Below are positions 22,320-33,993 of a stretch of DNA of 64,000 bases, piece by piece; positions within the stretch are counted from its first letter, which is position 1; each line of letters begins with the position of its first letter. Under the pieces are notes generated by a model. It did no database searches. It worked only from the letters and a program-made list of their open reading frames with translations, and was not told the DNA's origin. The DNA is taken from contig CP141143.1 in the NCBI GenBank assembly GCA_035235625.1, positions 37,681,178 through 37,745,177 of the forward strand, in the 5' to 3' direction. The stretch comes from Saururus chinensis. Its lineage: Eukaryota; Streptophyta; Magnoliopsida; Piperales; Saururaceae. A program made the position numbers and the translations under genes.

Positions 22320-22570
22320 TATTTTGTATAGAGCACCAGACGTTTGATGCTTTGTTGAGAGCGATGTATGTTTTTGATTTAGTCTGTGTGCTGTATAGAG
22401 AAGTGGAAGTTTGATGCTCTATTGAGAGCGATATATGTTTCCGATTCAGTCTATTTGTTGTATGAAACCCAGACGTCTAATGCTCTATTGCGAACGATGT
22501 ATGTTTTTGATTCGGTGTGTGTGCTATATTAAGCCCAGACATTTGATGCTCTATTGAGAGCGTTATATGA
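22320..22570 (+). repeat. Tandem repeat of ~60-65 bp
   Basis: Four degenerate copies of a unit containing 'ttgatgctctattgagagcg' followed by 'atgtatgtttttgattcagt' and 'gtgctgtat'. It lies inside the solo LTR. Confidence 0.75.
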
Positions 22571-22690
22571 TTCTGCCCAAGAGTAGCACTGTATGTTTCT
22601 GCCCAAGAGTGGCACTGGCACTATAAGACCCATTATGGTGGGCAATTCTATGGCACTATAAGACCCATTATGGTGGGCAATTCTATGACC
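22564..22690 (+). repeat. Two short tandem duplications
   Basis: 'ttctgcccaagagt(a/g)gcact' occurs twice. Then 'ggcactataagacccattat' plus 'ggtgggcaattctat' occurs twice with a period of about 38 bp. Confidence 0.8.
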
Positions 22691-22914
22691 CCCTATGTGT
22701 GGGTGTTTATGTTTGCGCGCTCAGGTAAGTAGCATCATGGACCTGCTCTTACCGTTGATCCTTTACCCCATGAGCGTTGGTGTGCCTTACTTTCGGAAAA
22801 GTCCATGGCGTCTAGTCACTCCCCGGAGGTTAAGGTGATGCCCCAATGACATTCTTTTGCATTTCGATGCTGGAGCTTATTAGTTGTAATGAGCTTTAGT
22901 GATTGATAGTATGT

Positions 22915-23225
22915 GTACGATTATGAGTATGACTACGACTGTAAGAGTATGTGTATGAGCACGATTGTAAGAGTATGAGTATGCGCACGACTATAAGAGT
23001 ACGAGTATGAGCACGACTGTAAGAGTATGATTCTGAATAAGACTGTAAGAGTATGTTTTGAGCAAGACAGTAAGTGTAAGATTGTACGAGTAAGTGTATG
23101 ATTGTATGAGTAAGGTCATACAAGCATGTGTAAGCCTAATGAGTATGCATATGATTGTACGAGGAAGGTCGTACAAGTTTGTATAAGTTGTTTGAGTAAG
23201 TGTATGATTATACAAGTAAGTTTGT
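22915..23225 (+). repeat. Degenerate ~24-bp tandem array
   Basis: Repeated 'gactgtaagagtatg(t/a)gtatgagca' style units decay rightwards into 'gtacgagtaagtgtatgatt' units. The Tyr/Leu/His-rich minus-strand ORFs here (22896-23215) are by-products of the repeat. Confidence 0.75.
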
Positions 23226-23954
23226 AAGACCCTGATTAAGGGTGTGTGTAAGATCGGTTTGATGGTATGATTTTAGCATGATGATATGTGTGATTGTATG
23301 TGTATGAGCATGATTATGATATGCATGTTTGCTTCATGTTTGAGTTGAATGAACACTTCTATGTATGGATTTACTAAGTTCACTATTTAGAACTCCCTTA
23401 CTGGGTATTTTCCTACTGAGTATGAAAATACTTATTATGCTAGTTTTTAGCCCCGTTGTTTAGGAGGTTTTTGCAGGTTTGTGCGGAGAGCTCCTGGAGA
23501 TGGATGCTCATTTCCATGGTGGATTGATTCCCTTGGACTCAGGTATATACTTGACTCACTACAAGTATTATTTTGTGTCACGATCTGATGTATTGGGTGA
23601 GTTGAGATTTAAGATGTTTATCTTTCTGGACTTGAAATTTGGATTAGACTATGAATTGTTATGGGACTTGCACTCAGGGATTCATGGAGAGATTTGTATT
23701 TAAAATCTATGATCATAACAATTTATTCGTACGTTTGTTTTCTAGTAGTGCCTGATGATGTTTGGTTTGGCCATACAATGTTTGAGTAAATGAGAAAATT
23801 TTGTAAGGAAAAATGATTGATGTGATGTTTTAAATTTTGAACTGCTTTCACATGTTTTGTATTTGTCATTTTTCTCTATTTACAACAGTTATATTGCAAA
23901 AAATTTCCATGAATTTTAAAGAAAATGATGAAAAATTGCAGGCATTACAACATT

Positions 23955-24660
23955 AGACTCAGAAGCCCTTACTCCAACAAGGGAAGGGGCTATGGACTTT
24001 GACTGGAGGAGCCGAAGCCTGTCCTTTGATTGGAGAACTCGGAGAGGGGGGTGGGGAACTATGGGAGGAGGGGTGGGGGAGGAGGGTAGCCGGGGTAAGG
24101 GGAAGGAGGGGAGGGGGTGAATGGGAGACGACACCAATATCCCGTGCCACTCTTCTCCTTCTTTTGCTCTAGGAGGGAGGGGGGCAGAAAACATGGGAGA
24201 GGGACAAGGAAGGAGGTGGCTAGGTGGGAGGAAGAGTGGCTGGCGCTAGAATCCAACACCGTTCTTCATCTCCTCCTCCTCTGGTAAGGGGCAGTGGTTG
24301 AAAGGGGGATGGGGACAGAGATTGAAAATAGGGGGAGGGGGGACCAGGGGGAGGAAGAGGGGGGGCGGCAGAAGGATCCAATAGCAGTGCCGGAGCCACA
24401 TTCTTCCTCCTCCTCCGGTAGCACACGAGCGCCGAGCCGGGGCCAGTTGAGGAGGTGGTGCTAGTGGATCAAAGGGATGCACAGGGGGAAGAGGAACTGG
24501 GAAAAAATGGGAGAGTGGGGAGGAGAAGGGCGAAATTGGGGGTTGCAGCTCAGACCGGGGGGGGGGGGGGAGAGTGGTGGCAATGGAGCCACAGGAATCG
24601 CCGGTGGAGCAAAGGGGGAGTGACAATAAGCACAGGAGAGGGGGGCGGCTTACATAAAAC
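23955..24660. other. G-rich tract, CACTA-associated or element end
   Basis: Very G-rich on the plus strand, including a run of 14 G at 24557-24570 and many 'ggaggagg' words. Comparable tracts sit beside CACTA-type subterminal repeats at 46.8-47.2, 53.3-53.7 and 60.9-61.15 kb. This one may therefore be the matching part of the CACTA element cut by the solo LTR at 23949. Proline-rich minus-strand ORFs (23916-24626) overlap in several frames and look like composition artefacts. Confidence 0.4.
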
Positions 24661-25500
24661 TTAAAAAAAAATTAGATAACTTATAATTTGAAGCAACGCC
24701 TGTCCCTATATAACATCACATATGTTCCACACAAAACATATGAATATGTCCTTACATAACATCACATATGATCCACACAAACAACATATAAATCACAATA
24801 ATATCAACACATCAAGTGAATAGAAAGTCTATGGGTAGTATATAATTTACATACAATGTTCTCAAAATGTTTTGGTTTACAAAATAAGCATATAACAACT
24901 CTAAGTCGCTCTACCTCTCATACCCCTACTACCTCAACCATGACCCCGACCCTGACAGTGCTATACTGGATCTTCTTGCTCTGCCTACTCCTGCTTAGCA
25001 TAAGTAACAGATGGTTCACCAAAAGTAATAGAAGGATTCACACAAGATAATGGAATAAGATTTGTATGAGCTGCCCACTATCGTCTATTATATACCCAGA
25101 TTTGGCCATGGGTAGGCTAGATGTGGAGCAACCGGAGAAGATGAACATGGTGGAGAGCGAGATGCTACAGATGAAAATGGAATATCTGAGAATGGAGCGT
25201 GCTTCGGCGGTGTCTGAACTACCTCGTCGATAGGATAATGTCCATAAATGTCTATAATAACCGATTGAACTAGTAGCAAGCAACGAAGGACAACCTCATG
25301 GTGCCTGATGATTGACTGACATGATGTAATAAGACCTCACCTAAAGTATAGGTGTTAACTGTGTCAATCAAATATGTATATGTCCATTGCGCTAAACCAA
25401 ACTATATAAAAATTAAAATAAAAAGTCATATAAATAATAAATGATAAATAAGAAAATATTATTATATAATTAATTAAGATATACTTACCAAAGCTGCCTC
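24661..25500. other. Probable 3' end region of the MULE-PMD element
   Basis: No clear domain. Short minus-strand ORFs (25038-25283) are rich in serine. The stretch follows the PMD region on the minus strand and may hold its C-terminus and the element's terminal inverted repeat, which I could not identify. Confidence 0.3.
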
Positions 25501-26910
25501 AGACGCACCCCTAGGCTGATATGTCATCTCCTCTAAATCATCGCGTGGTAAAATATATTTGTGTGTAATGGGTAAATACCACTCCATATACAGGCTACAA
25601 ACATCTTGCAATGTTGTAACATCTTGCGATGTTGTAGCCATCTCCCCTCATATAATAGAGGCTCTAGTATTATCCCATCTAGCGATATATGTTGCATGAT
25701 GTAGAGCACAGTCGATAATATGGCGGCATTGTCTAGTGATCCAATTGACAAACTCCGGTATGAGGAGGGACCTCTTGCTCCAAGTTAAATTGGAGCATCA
25801 CATGATCATGCACGTACAACTCGACAATCTCAAAACATATGAGTGGCATTCAAGAGAGCCATACATCTCTTCCCTCTGTACAAAGAGGAGGTAACTCAGT
25901 CAAAGCCTCAAGCAAGTATTGTTGCCAAATGACCTACACAATTTATAAGCATAATTAGTTTTTAATAACCTTATATAGCTTATAATCATCATATGAAATG
26001 TGATAATGAAATGAAAGTACCTGATAAGGCCACTGGTGGTCTAACTCTCCTCTATACAAATGAAGGTCTCCTTGTGAATTTTTTATTTTTCTCCATTGAA
26101 CATTCCACCTTAAGGAGTCAAATTTAAAACATAAATTCAGCACATCCAAATAAAACTATGCTAAAAATATAAGTGTAAAAAAATACCCTACCTGGCTCCT
26201 AATGGGGCACCCTCGATTGCGTGACCCATCTCAATAGTTGGTCGGCCGACATGTAAATGTTCCTACGACCATAGCTGTGTCACAAAATATTATAAAAGTT
26301 ATTAAAAATGCAAAGTAATTGTACGTGTAAAAAATAGTAACTTCAACGAATTTATTTACCTAAAGAAGGATCAGACAGCTTGCAATCCCTGAGGTCATAA
26401 CTTGACAAGCTTGCCCTAACTCTCAGTATAAAAATGCAAGGGTGGCACTGCCCCATGCATAAGTGCCTGCTATGTCAAAATCCTAAAGGAGGGAGAGATA
26501 CGCAACATGAACATGGCTACTTGTGTTATCTGTAAATATTCTATCCCCAAGTAAAAGTAACAAATATGCTCATGTATGTTGCTTGATCACTATCTTGATG
26601 GCATATGTTGGGAGCACATGAAACTCAACTAATAGCCATCTAAGGCTCACTCGGCTACCACGTAATACTAAAGGAGGAGGTGCTTTGCCAAGGAGTCCGA
26701 CTAATAAATCCAAATCCCCTCCTCCTATCGTGCCTATCACTGCCCATCCATTGATGCAAAGTCTTAGAGGAACTGCCACATCCATAAGAGTGATAGACAT
26801 CTCTCCATAAGGTAGGTGAAATGTCTGTGTCTCCCTCCTCCATCTCTCAACAAGATCTATGAGCAAAGGCCTATCGAGACAAATGTACTATATATGAATA
26901 AAGTGTCCAA
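25500..26910 (-). pseudogene. Plant mobile domain (PMD) protein of a Mutator-like element
   Basis: Minus-strand translation gives ERWRRETQTFHLPYGEMSIT followed by LMDVAVPLRLCINGWAVIG (26735-26855). This is the diagnostic start of the plant mobile domain found in MAIN/MAIL proteins and in transposons. Downstream, near 26420-26560, decayed words resembling FTDNTSSHVHVAYL and AGTYAWGSATLAFLYREL match the later part of the domain. Frameshifts and stops separate the pieces, so it is a pseudogene. It lies just downstream, on the same strand, of the C-terminal zinc knuckle of a MULE transposase at 27262-27941, so it was probably carried by the same element. A host MAIL relative is less likely given the context. 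Confidence 0.75.
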
Positions 26911-27261
26911 ATCCTGCTTGCTCGATGTATGGTAGAATACACTCATCAATGGTTCACTGTCAAAGGTATCTAAAATGTTCAATGCACTCAAGTCACCCAG
27001 GGTCCTACAATAAGTTTAAATATTATAACCCAATGTAACATATAGTCTAAAAAATTAAATAAAATTCATGATCAATTAGAGTACCACTACTTGCCAAATA
27101 GAAGTTGACCTATGCGACTCCTGCTAGACAAGTACTGACTCATTAATGGGGCCTGGCCCGTAAAAAGGCTCCATATGATCTGTGGAGAAATAAAAATATG
27201 AGAAGCATATAGTCATATCTAAAATAGAGAGTAAATAAAAAGTCACAGTCTAATTATATGT

Positions 27262-27941
27262 TTACCAATCAACAAGAGGGTTAGTACATCTTTTATTATT
27301 ATGCTCATATTGTTTGCACCTCCCACATTTATATCTTGCTCTACCATCTCTCTCCATAGTCATATGGCCCATTGTATTACTAATGTGGACAGATCGTGGG
27401 TGACCGGGTTGTCTTGTTGCGTTTGGAGGTAATAACACATAAGGTATGTCTCTTTCCTGAAACTCCCGACCATGAGGAAAGTAAAATTGTGCAGAGTACA
27501 CATTTCTATAAGCGATCAATGTAGAATTGTACAGAGTACACATTTCTATAAGTGATCGATGTGTAACATAGTCCTGCCTATATAGGGTCTTGCTGCTTTT
27601 CCCACACAACAAGAATGTCAGAGCAAGAATATAAGTAGACTTGAGGGAAATTGCATGTACAAGTTCAATGAACTGCATTCACCCCAACCCTCCAGCCATG
27701 CATGGACATCACGTTGTACTCTGTGTGGTTGATCAGATTAACTATATACTGCCCAATTTTACTTGTTTGTCCTCTTATTATCCCTTCCACTTTGCGAGTA
27801 TACGGGATGGCCATGGCATCCAAAGTGCAAGATCGTTTCACGAAGTTTTACTACCCGATAAAAAATAGTTGACACTAAAGCCTGCATGGGTAATGTGGTG
27901 TCCATCAATTAATAATATATGCCATAATATGAATATTTAAT
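27262..27941 (-). pseudogene. MULE transposase, C-terminal part with zinc knuckle
   Basis: Minus-strand phrases: ALVSTIFYRVVKL (about 27840-27880), GQTSKIGQYIVNLINHTEYN followed by VMSMHGWRV (about 27690-27780), TCTCNFPQVYL (SWIM-like zinc-binding stretch), then YVLLPPNATRQPGHPRSVHI and KCGRCKQYEHNNKRC (CCHC zinc knuckle, about 27270-27320). This order is that of MuDR-type transposase C-termini. A short duplicated segment (27478-27560, 'tgtacagagtacacatttct' twice) and a frameshift disrupt it. The catalytic part continues on the far side of the chromovirus insertion, at 36792-37900. Confidence 0.8.
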
Positions 27942-29516
27942 TGTCCACTCGGCATGTGTTATATTACACGTAAAACCGAATGTGATGGCCAACCTTCTGG
28001 ACAGAATACAAACATATGATACGTGGAGTTGATGCACATCTAATATTACATATAACTGTAAAATAGGACCTAGTCCAACTACACCACATGTAGAGTAGTT
28101 ATATTACAAAATATAGGCCTATCAAGCCCTTTTTAACAGTCATAATATTACAAGAATATAGTCAACAATTGAAACTATTTACACATTTCCTCTATAGACA
28201 CCTCCAGATTGGTTTTACTACCAGCAGAGTCTGAGGTTGGGTGAGTATTTTTATACTCAGTAGGTGGAATTAAAATCTAATTTAATTCTAAGTAAAAGAC
28301 CATAATAATTTTTGCAGAACAGTTTCAAAAATAATTTTGAAAAAACACCGGTTCGTCCGATGATGATAAATCCAGAGCCATGATACCAAACGGCGTTCCT
28401 CCGATACACATGGGGTAGCATGAAGCTCAGAAGGTAGGAGTTTTTCCATGACCCTCCACACCTATATACGCGCCAGATACCGATCATTACCTCGGTAGGT
28501 ATCCAAAAAATGTTATAATTCTAGGTTTAAACCTAGAATTATCCAGACAACACAAATACCCTGACATAAATCGGGGTATATAAGACATAACAAGTGTATA
28601 ATATTTTTCAGAAAACTCAAGCACATGAGCATAACAGAATAAAAACGATACATAAAAGGCAAACACATGAGCATAGCATAAGCTAGAGTTTAAGACCCCC
28701 TACCTTAGAATTGGAGTGTAAAGTTCTTGGCTGTAAAGAGCTTGTATGAAAAATCCAGCCCCGTCACAGCGTCCGACACCTTCGATTTAATTAGAAATAT
28801 CTTTTAAACGGGTCGAATCGGACTAAAAATGGCTCAGAACAGAGGATCATAAGTTTTAACTGTGGTAGAAGTGAATAGTAAAAATGAAATGGGAATGTAT
28901 ATATATAGAAGGGGTGGACTGTGCAACGTGCGACACGTGTCCAACATGCATCGTGGGTGTCACGCGGTAATTCTAAACCTGGCACGCAGGTTTTGCATGG
29001 ACCCGCTGCCGGCGCGTGGCCCACGTCGCCAGCCACGCGAAACTGCGCACTGCATGGGTACACTGCACAGCGCAGACCCGCACGCAGGTCGCAGGCCCAC
29101 TGTGTAGGCAAACCGCATGACATTGTGCGGTCAAATGTGGGCTGACGCAATGCTTGCGTCAGCCTACAATAAAATATTATTTTTCTCTTTTTTTTCAAAA
29201 CTTTAAATAGCTCTAACTTTTTACCTATACATTGAAATTATACATTCATGGTACCGATGGACTCATATCGACGAACCCTTCGAAACAAGACCACTCAAGG
29301 ATAGGTTTTACTGCAGTTTCATCGTAGGCCTGCTTATGATGTGCGCTCCCACGATTGTGACATACAGCCACCACCTCCAATTCAAGTGCTTCAAAAACCT
29401 TTATGTTCGGTTTTTAGATTTCTACAATATTCATTTAGGTCCAACATTCAAAATAATATTCTATTAATACATAAAAATTCCAATAGTAGAACGTACCTAA
29501 TATCTGGGTTGTAACA
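27942..29516 (-). repeat. 3' LTR of the chromovirus
   Basis: About 1575 bp. Read on the minus strand it starts TGTTACAACCCAGATATT and ends GCCGAGTGGACA. It aligns with 35134-36791 throughout but diverges in the GC-rich section 28915-29110, where the other LTR carries extra sequence. Confidence 0.85.
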
Positions 29517-29531
29517 TTCTTCCCTCAAAGA
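29517..29531 (-). other. Polypurine tract of the chromovirus
   Basis: The minus strand reads CTTTGAGGGAAGAA directly upstream of the 3' LTR. It would prime plus-strand DNA synthesis during reverse transcription. Confidence 0.6.
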
Positions 29532-29556
29532 AATTTCGTCCTCAAAATTGAACTTA

Positions 29557-30411
29557 CTAATCATCAAATAGCTCAGGATATTTCTTTACCATATCACTTT
29601 CTAATTCCCATGTGGCTTCTTCTAAAGAATGGTGCTGCCATAATACTTTGACTAATGGAATCCTTTTTGTCCTCAAGATTTATTCTTTCCGATCCAAAAT
29701 TTTGACAGGCTTTTCTTCAAATGTCAAATCAAGTTCCAGGGTGATCATTGTTTGATCTAGAACATGAGAAGGATCTTGTACATACTTGCAAAGCTTGGAT
29801 ACATGAAACACATTAGGTACCCTAACCAACTGAGGGGGCAATGCCAATTTGTACGCTACTGGCCCTATTTTATCAAGAATTTCAAATGGTCCTACAAATC
29901 GAGGACTTAGTTTTCCTTTCATACCAAATCTCATGACTCCCCTAGTTGGGGATACCTTTAATAGCACATGATCACCTACACAGAAGTTGAGGTCTTTTCT
30001 TCGTTGATCGGCGTAGCTCTTTTGGCGGCTCTGGGCTGTCTCTAATCGACTCCGTATGAGTTTTACCTTATCCATACATTGTTGTAAGAGTTCTGATTTT
30101 ACTAATTTTCTTTCTCCAACTTCATTCCAACAAGTTGGGAATCGACAGGGTCATCCGTAAAGAGCTTCATATGGTGTCATACCAATACTGGTATGATAAC
30201 TATTATTATAAGAAAATTCAATTAATGGCAAGTGTTCATCCCAGTTACCTTTCCAATCGATGGCACATGCTCGCAACATGTCTTCTAATGTTTGAATAGT
30301 TCGTTCAGACTAACCATCGGTTTGTGGATGAAATATTGTACTAAATCTGAGACTTGTTCCCAATTCTTCTTGAAGTCTCAGCCAAAAGTGTGAAGTGAAC
30401 CGACTGTCTTG
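29557..30411 (-). pseudogene. Chromovirus integrase C-terminus and chromodomain-like tail
   Basis: Continuation of integrase: [20 protein letters not shown] (about 30245-30300), a GPFEILDKIGPVAYKLALP stretch (about 29830-29890), FHVSKLCKYV (about 29780-29810). It finishes with ILRTKRIPLVKVLW and LEEATWELESDMVKKYPELF before a TAG at 29557-29559. That tail resembles the C-terminal chromodomain-like module that in chromoviruses helps direct insertion to chromatin. In-frame stops occur at about 30412 (inside the DDE core), about 30310, about 30150 and about 29677. Confidence 0.75.
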
Positions 30412-30969
30412 CTATGAAATGATAGATAAGGGTACACCATGCCGACTCACAATTTCTTTTATATACATTTTGGCCAAAACATTCAATGTCTGAGATTTCT
30501 TTAAAGGGAGAAAATGAGCACTCTTAGTAAGTCTATCCACTATGGCCCAAATAGAGTCATGACCAGCTAATGTCTTGGGTAATCCTAAAACAAAATCCAT
30601 CGGAATGTGTTCCCATTTCCATTCTGAAATTTCAATTGGCTGAAGAGTACCTGATGGTTTCTGACACTCTGCTTTGACTTGCTGACAAGTCAAGCATTTA
30701 GAGAAAGATTCTCTGATGTCCCTCTTCATTCCTTTCCACCAAAAACTTCTTTTGAGGTCTTGGTACATTTTTGTTCCTCCTGGATGAATAATGTATTGAG
30801 ACCTGTGAGCTTCATGCAACAATTCTTGTTTTAATTCAGGTACTGCAGGAACTACTAACTGTTCTTTAAATCTTATTCCATCATTAGGGCGTCTATTAAA
30901 ATCAAGCTTATTTAAGAGAGTTTGTACTTCTACATCCTCTTTTTGCGTCTCCAAAATTCGCTCAATCAA
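30412..30969 (-). pseudogene. Chromovirus integrase N-terminal and core domain
   Basis: Open stretch of 185 codons. The zinc-binding HHCC module is seen as HRSQYIIHPGGTKMYQDLKR then CLTCQQVKAEC. The core begins at WEHIPMDFVLGLP with the first catalytic Asp. Other conserved words are SIWAIVDRLTKSAHFLP and SRHGVPLSIIS. The open frame ends on a TAG just before [10 protein letters not shown], which carries the second catalytic Asp. The protein inserts the cDNA into the host chromosome; this copy cannot make it. Confidence 0.85.
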
Positions 30970-31137
30970 TTCCGATTTTATTTACAAATTAGCTATGAAT
31001 CCTTTCTAGTTTCTTGATTGTAATTGAGGTTGTACCTCTATTACATCTTCCATCAATTTCCATTCTTTTATCAACATTTGAGTTGTCATCCCTGTGGCCT
31101 TCCTACTCAAGGCATCGGCCACCACATTGGCTTTTCC

Positions 31138-31490
31138 TCAGTGATATTGAATAGAAAAGTCATAATCGTTCAAGTATTCAATCCACCGTCTTTGCCTTAA
31201 ATTCAAATCCCTTTGAGAGAAAATGTATTTCAAACTCTGATGATCTGTAAATATTTCAAATTTCTCTCCATATAGATAATGTCTCCAAAGTTTTAAGGCA
31301 AAAACCACTGCTGCTAATTCAAGGTCATGAATGGGGTAATTACCTTCATGCTTCTTTAATTGTCTTGAAGCATAGGCTATTACTTTCTCATTTTGCATCA
31401 AAACACATCCAAGACCCATTCTTGAGGCATCACTATAAATCACAAACTCTCCACTACCAGTTGGTAAGGATAAAACTGGGGTGGTGGTTA
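31138..31490 (-). pseudogene. Chromovirus RNase H domain
   Basis: [55 protein letters not shown] and [20 protein letters not shown] are the conserved blocks of Ty3/gypsy RNase H, with the acidic residues D, E and D visible. It degrades the RNA strand during reverse transcription. The frame ends at 31138 in a stop after FSIQYH, where family members continue into the linker before integrase. Confidence 0.85.
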
Positions 31491-31494
31491 ATTT

Positions 31495-32200
31495 TTATTT
31501 CAACTCTTGAAATGCCTTCTCACATTCCTCATTCCATAAAAATTTCACTCCTTTTCTTGTTAGCTTTGTTAAAGGTAAAGCTATACTTGAGAAGCCTTGT
31601 ATAAACCTTCGATAGTAACCAGCAAGTCCTAAGAAACTTCTAATTTCCATGACAGTTTTGGGTCTTTCCCATTTCAAAACTGCTTCGATCTTGGCTAGAA
31701 ATGACATGACCCAAGAACACAACTTTGTCTAACCAAAACTCACACTTACTTAATTTAGCATATAGGTGATGGTCTCTCAGAGTTTGAAGAACTATTTGTA
31801 AGTGTGCTTGATGTTCTACAGGAGTGGAGGAATAAACTAATATGTCATCAACAAAAATAATTACGAATTTATCCAAATAGGGTCGAAAGACTCGGTTCAT
31901 AAGATCTATAAATGCTGCAGGAGCATTTGTCAATCCGAATGGCATTACTAAAAATTCATAGTGTCCATATCGGGTACGAAATGCTATTTTTGGAATGCCC
32001 TCATCCCGTATTCTCAATTGGTGATATCCAGATCTTAAATCTATTTTTGAGAATACTTTTGCTTCTTGTAATTGGTCAAACAAATCATCTATCCGGGGTA
32101 AATGATACTTATTCTTGATAGTTTCCTAGTTAAGCATTCTATAGTCTATGCATAGTCTCAAAGATCCATCCTTCTTCCTGATAAAAAGGACTGGAGCTCC
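31495..32200 (-). pseudogene. Chromovirus reverse transcriptase
   Basis: [48 protein letters not shown] and the catalytic FVDDILVYS (YVDD-type box, two Asp) are all present between 31780 and 32060. After [19 protein letters not shown] a frameshift near 31695 moves the thumb region ([30 protein letters not shown]) into another frame at 31495-31722. A stop just upstream of [10 protein letters not shown] (about 32127) and another at about 32202 separate it from protease. Confidence 0.88.
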
Positions 32201-32950
32201 CTAAGGTGACACGCTCGGTCTAATGAATCCTTTATTTAATAATTCCTGTAATTGATTTTTTAATTCTTTTAGTTCTGCTAGGGCCATTCGATAGGGTGGC
32301 TTAGAGATAAGTTCTATATCTGGTATTAAATCAATATTAAAATCTATCTCTCTCTTTGGTGGTACCCCAGGAAGATTATCAGGGAATATATATAGAAAAT
32401 CCCTTATAACTTCAATATCCTCTATCTTGGGAGATGATGATTCTTCCAAGATTATACTTTTAAGATACACTTGACATCCTCTAGATATCAAGTGTTGTGC
32501 CCTCACAGCAGAAATAAAGCATGCTCCTGAAGGTTCTCTGTTTCCATGAAAGGTACATTTTTCCTCTCCTTGATTATTAAATATCACTTTCTTTTTCTTT
32601 CAATCTACTAATGCTTCATTATCAGCCAACCAATCCATTCCTAAGATGACATCGTAGTCGGTCATACTCAAGAGTATCAAGTTAGCCTTCCATGTTTGGT
32701 TTTCGAAGGTCATAGACACATCTTGCATAAAGTTTTGAGCTATAAAAGTTTTTCCTACAGGAGTTGACACTTCTAGGATATATCCTAGTTCTATAACTGG
32801 ATAATCCGTACTTAAAGCAAAGTCATAGGATATGAAAGAATGTGTCGATCCTGGATCTATTAAAACTTTAGCAACTTTATCCAAAATTAGAAGTGTACCT
32901 TGTATAACTCCTGTGGAAGTTTGAGCCTCTTTTGCAGTAATAGCATACAT
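32201..32950 (-). pseudogene. Chromovirus protease and start of reverse transcriptase
   Basis: The aspartic protease motif appears as VLIDPGSTHSFIS at 32830-32870, with D-P-G in place of the usual D-S/T-G triplet; some plant gypsy elements have this form. VILGMDWLADNEALVD closes the domain at about 32605-32650. A stop near 32598 separates it from a 128-codon stretch containing FPDNLPGVPPKREIDFNIDL (about 32340-32390), the linker leading into reverse transcriptase. Confidence 0.8.
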
Positions 32951-33993
32951 TTGCCCCTGAGCCTTTGGTTTCTGCTCCTGCTTGATTTCTTCCTTGATCT
33001 TCTTATTGGGGCATTCCTTGATCTTGTGCCCAGGGTCTCCACATGCGAAGCACCGTCGTTCAACAAGGTAACAAATCCCTGCCAGATGAAATCGGTTGCA
33101 TTTGGGGCACTTCTCTAACTTTTTCTCCTTTTGGTTTTGGGGTGGTGGTCCAGAGGTTTTTTGAAAATTTTGATTATTGAACTGGTTAGGGTTGTCATTT
33201 TTCTTTTCCGATCTTCTATCCTACTCCCTTGTCCACGATCTTTTTTCTCAGCTAGGAATTCATGATATTCTTGCTCCAGCAGTGAGGCCAATTTGACAGC
33301 TTTAGCCAATGTAGTAGGTTGAAATCCTACTATTCGACTACGAAGCCCATTATTCAAACCTCTAACGAATTTTCGAGCTCTTTTTAACTCAGTGGAGCAG
33401 ATTTCAGGAGCGAAGCGTTGTAGCTGCACAAATTTGTTTTCATACTAAAAGACGGTCATACTACCTTGTTGCAGATCCAAAATCTTTTTTTCTTTCTTCT
33501 CCTGAACATGAGGAGGAAAATACTTGTCATACAATACAGTTCTAAATTCTTCCCATTTGATGTTTCCTCTATTTGGGAAGAAGTTACGTTCAGCTGAGGG
33601 CCACTAGAAAGCCGCCTCTCCTGTCATAGCGAAAGTGGCTACATCTACTTTCCTATCTTCAAGGACTTTCAATGCTTTAAAAATTCTTTCAACTTCAAAT
33701 GTCCAATTTTGAGCCGCTTCTAGTCCATTTTCTCCAAAAAATTCAGGAGCGATTTGCTTAAACCGTTCGAGCAAATTATCCTTCTCACTATGACTGCTTT
33801 CAGTCAATTCTCTAGAGTTATTTAAGTGGGTAGGGCTAGGTTGTAATCCTTGAGTCTGTAAATGTTGAGTTAATCGTTGACTCATTAAGTCAAGAAAATT
33901 ATCCATGTGATTTTCAGGTGCTGCTACATTCTGAGCAACATTCTCGGCTTGAGCAGAATTGTCAGACAATTGTACTTCTTTATCAGAAGACAT
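32951..33993 (-). pseudogene. Chromovirus gag with zinc knuckle
   Basis: The start at ATG 33993 gives MSSDKEVQLSDNSAQAENVA. The retrotransposon gag domain is visible as LERFKQIAPEFFGENG and AAQNWTFEVERIFKAL. A TAG at 33604-33606 interrupts the frame, followed by WPSAERNFFPNRGNIKWEEF. A second stop lies near 33447, then FAPEICSTELKRARKFVRGL. After a frameshift near 33190 comes a CCHC zinc knuckle, CFACGDPGHKIKECP (about 33010-33055). Gag forms the virus-like particle; this copy is dead. Confidence 0.85.

Larger units (their letters stand above)
19005..23949. mobile_element. 4.9-kb solo LTR (TGTAACGTCCC...GGCATTACA)
   Basis: The segment begins TGTAACGTCCCTAAT and ends GCAGGCATTACA, with near-matching 5-bp flanks (GCATT at 19000-19004, ACATT at 23950-23954). 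No retroelement coding region lies beside it. Very long LTRs with TGTAAC...GTTACA/ATTACA ends are typical of plant Tekay/Del-type chromoviruses, so a solo LTR is the simplest reading. The first 1.1 kb is GC-rich and holds long ORFs on both strands (19167-19797) without any domain. From 21300 to 23230 the LTR consists largely of short tandem repeats. An alternative is a non-autonomous element with undetected internal parts. Confidence 0.6.

Noticed and set aside
22896..23215. Tyr/His-rich minus-strand ORFs
   Set aside because: By-product of the 24-bp tandem array within the solo LTR.
21298..23230. Possible CRISPR-like regular repeats
   Set aside because: Eukaryotic minisatellites with variable, related spacers; no conserved palindromic repeat with unique spacers and no cas genes.
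23916..24664. Proline-rich and glycine-rich ORFs
   Set aside because: Several frames are open at once in a G-rich tract; composition effect rather than a gene.
28791..29198. Minus-strand 135-codon ORF and opposite-strand ORFs in 28862-29145
   Set aside because: Located in the chromovirus LTR's GC-rich block; the other LTR does not keep the frame.
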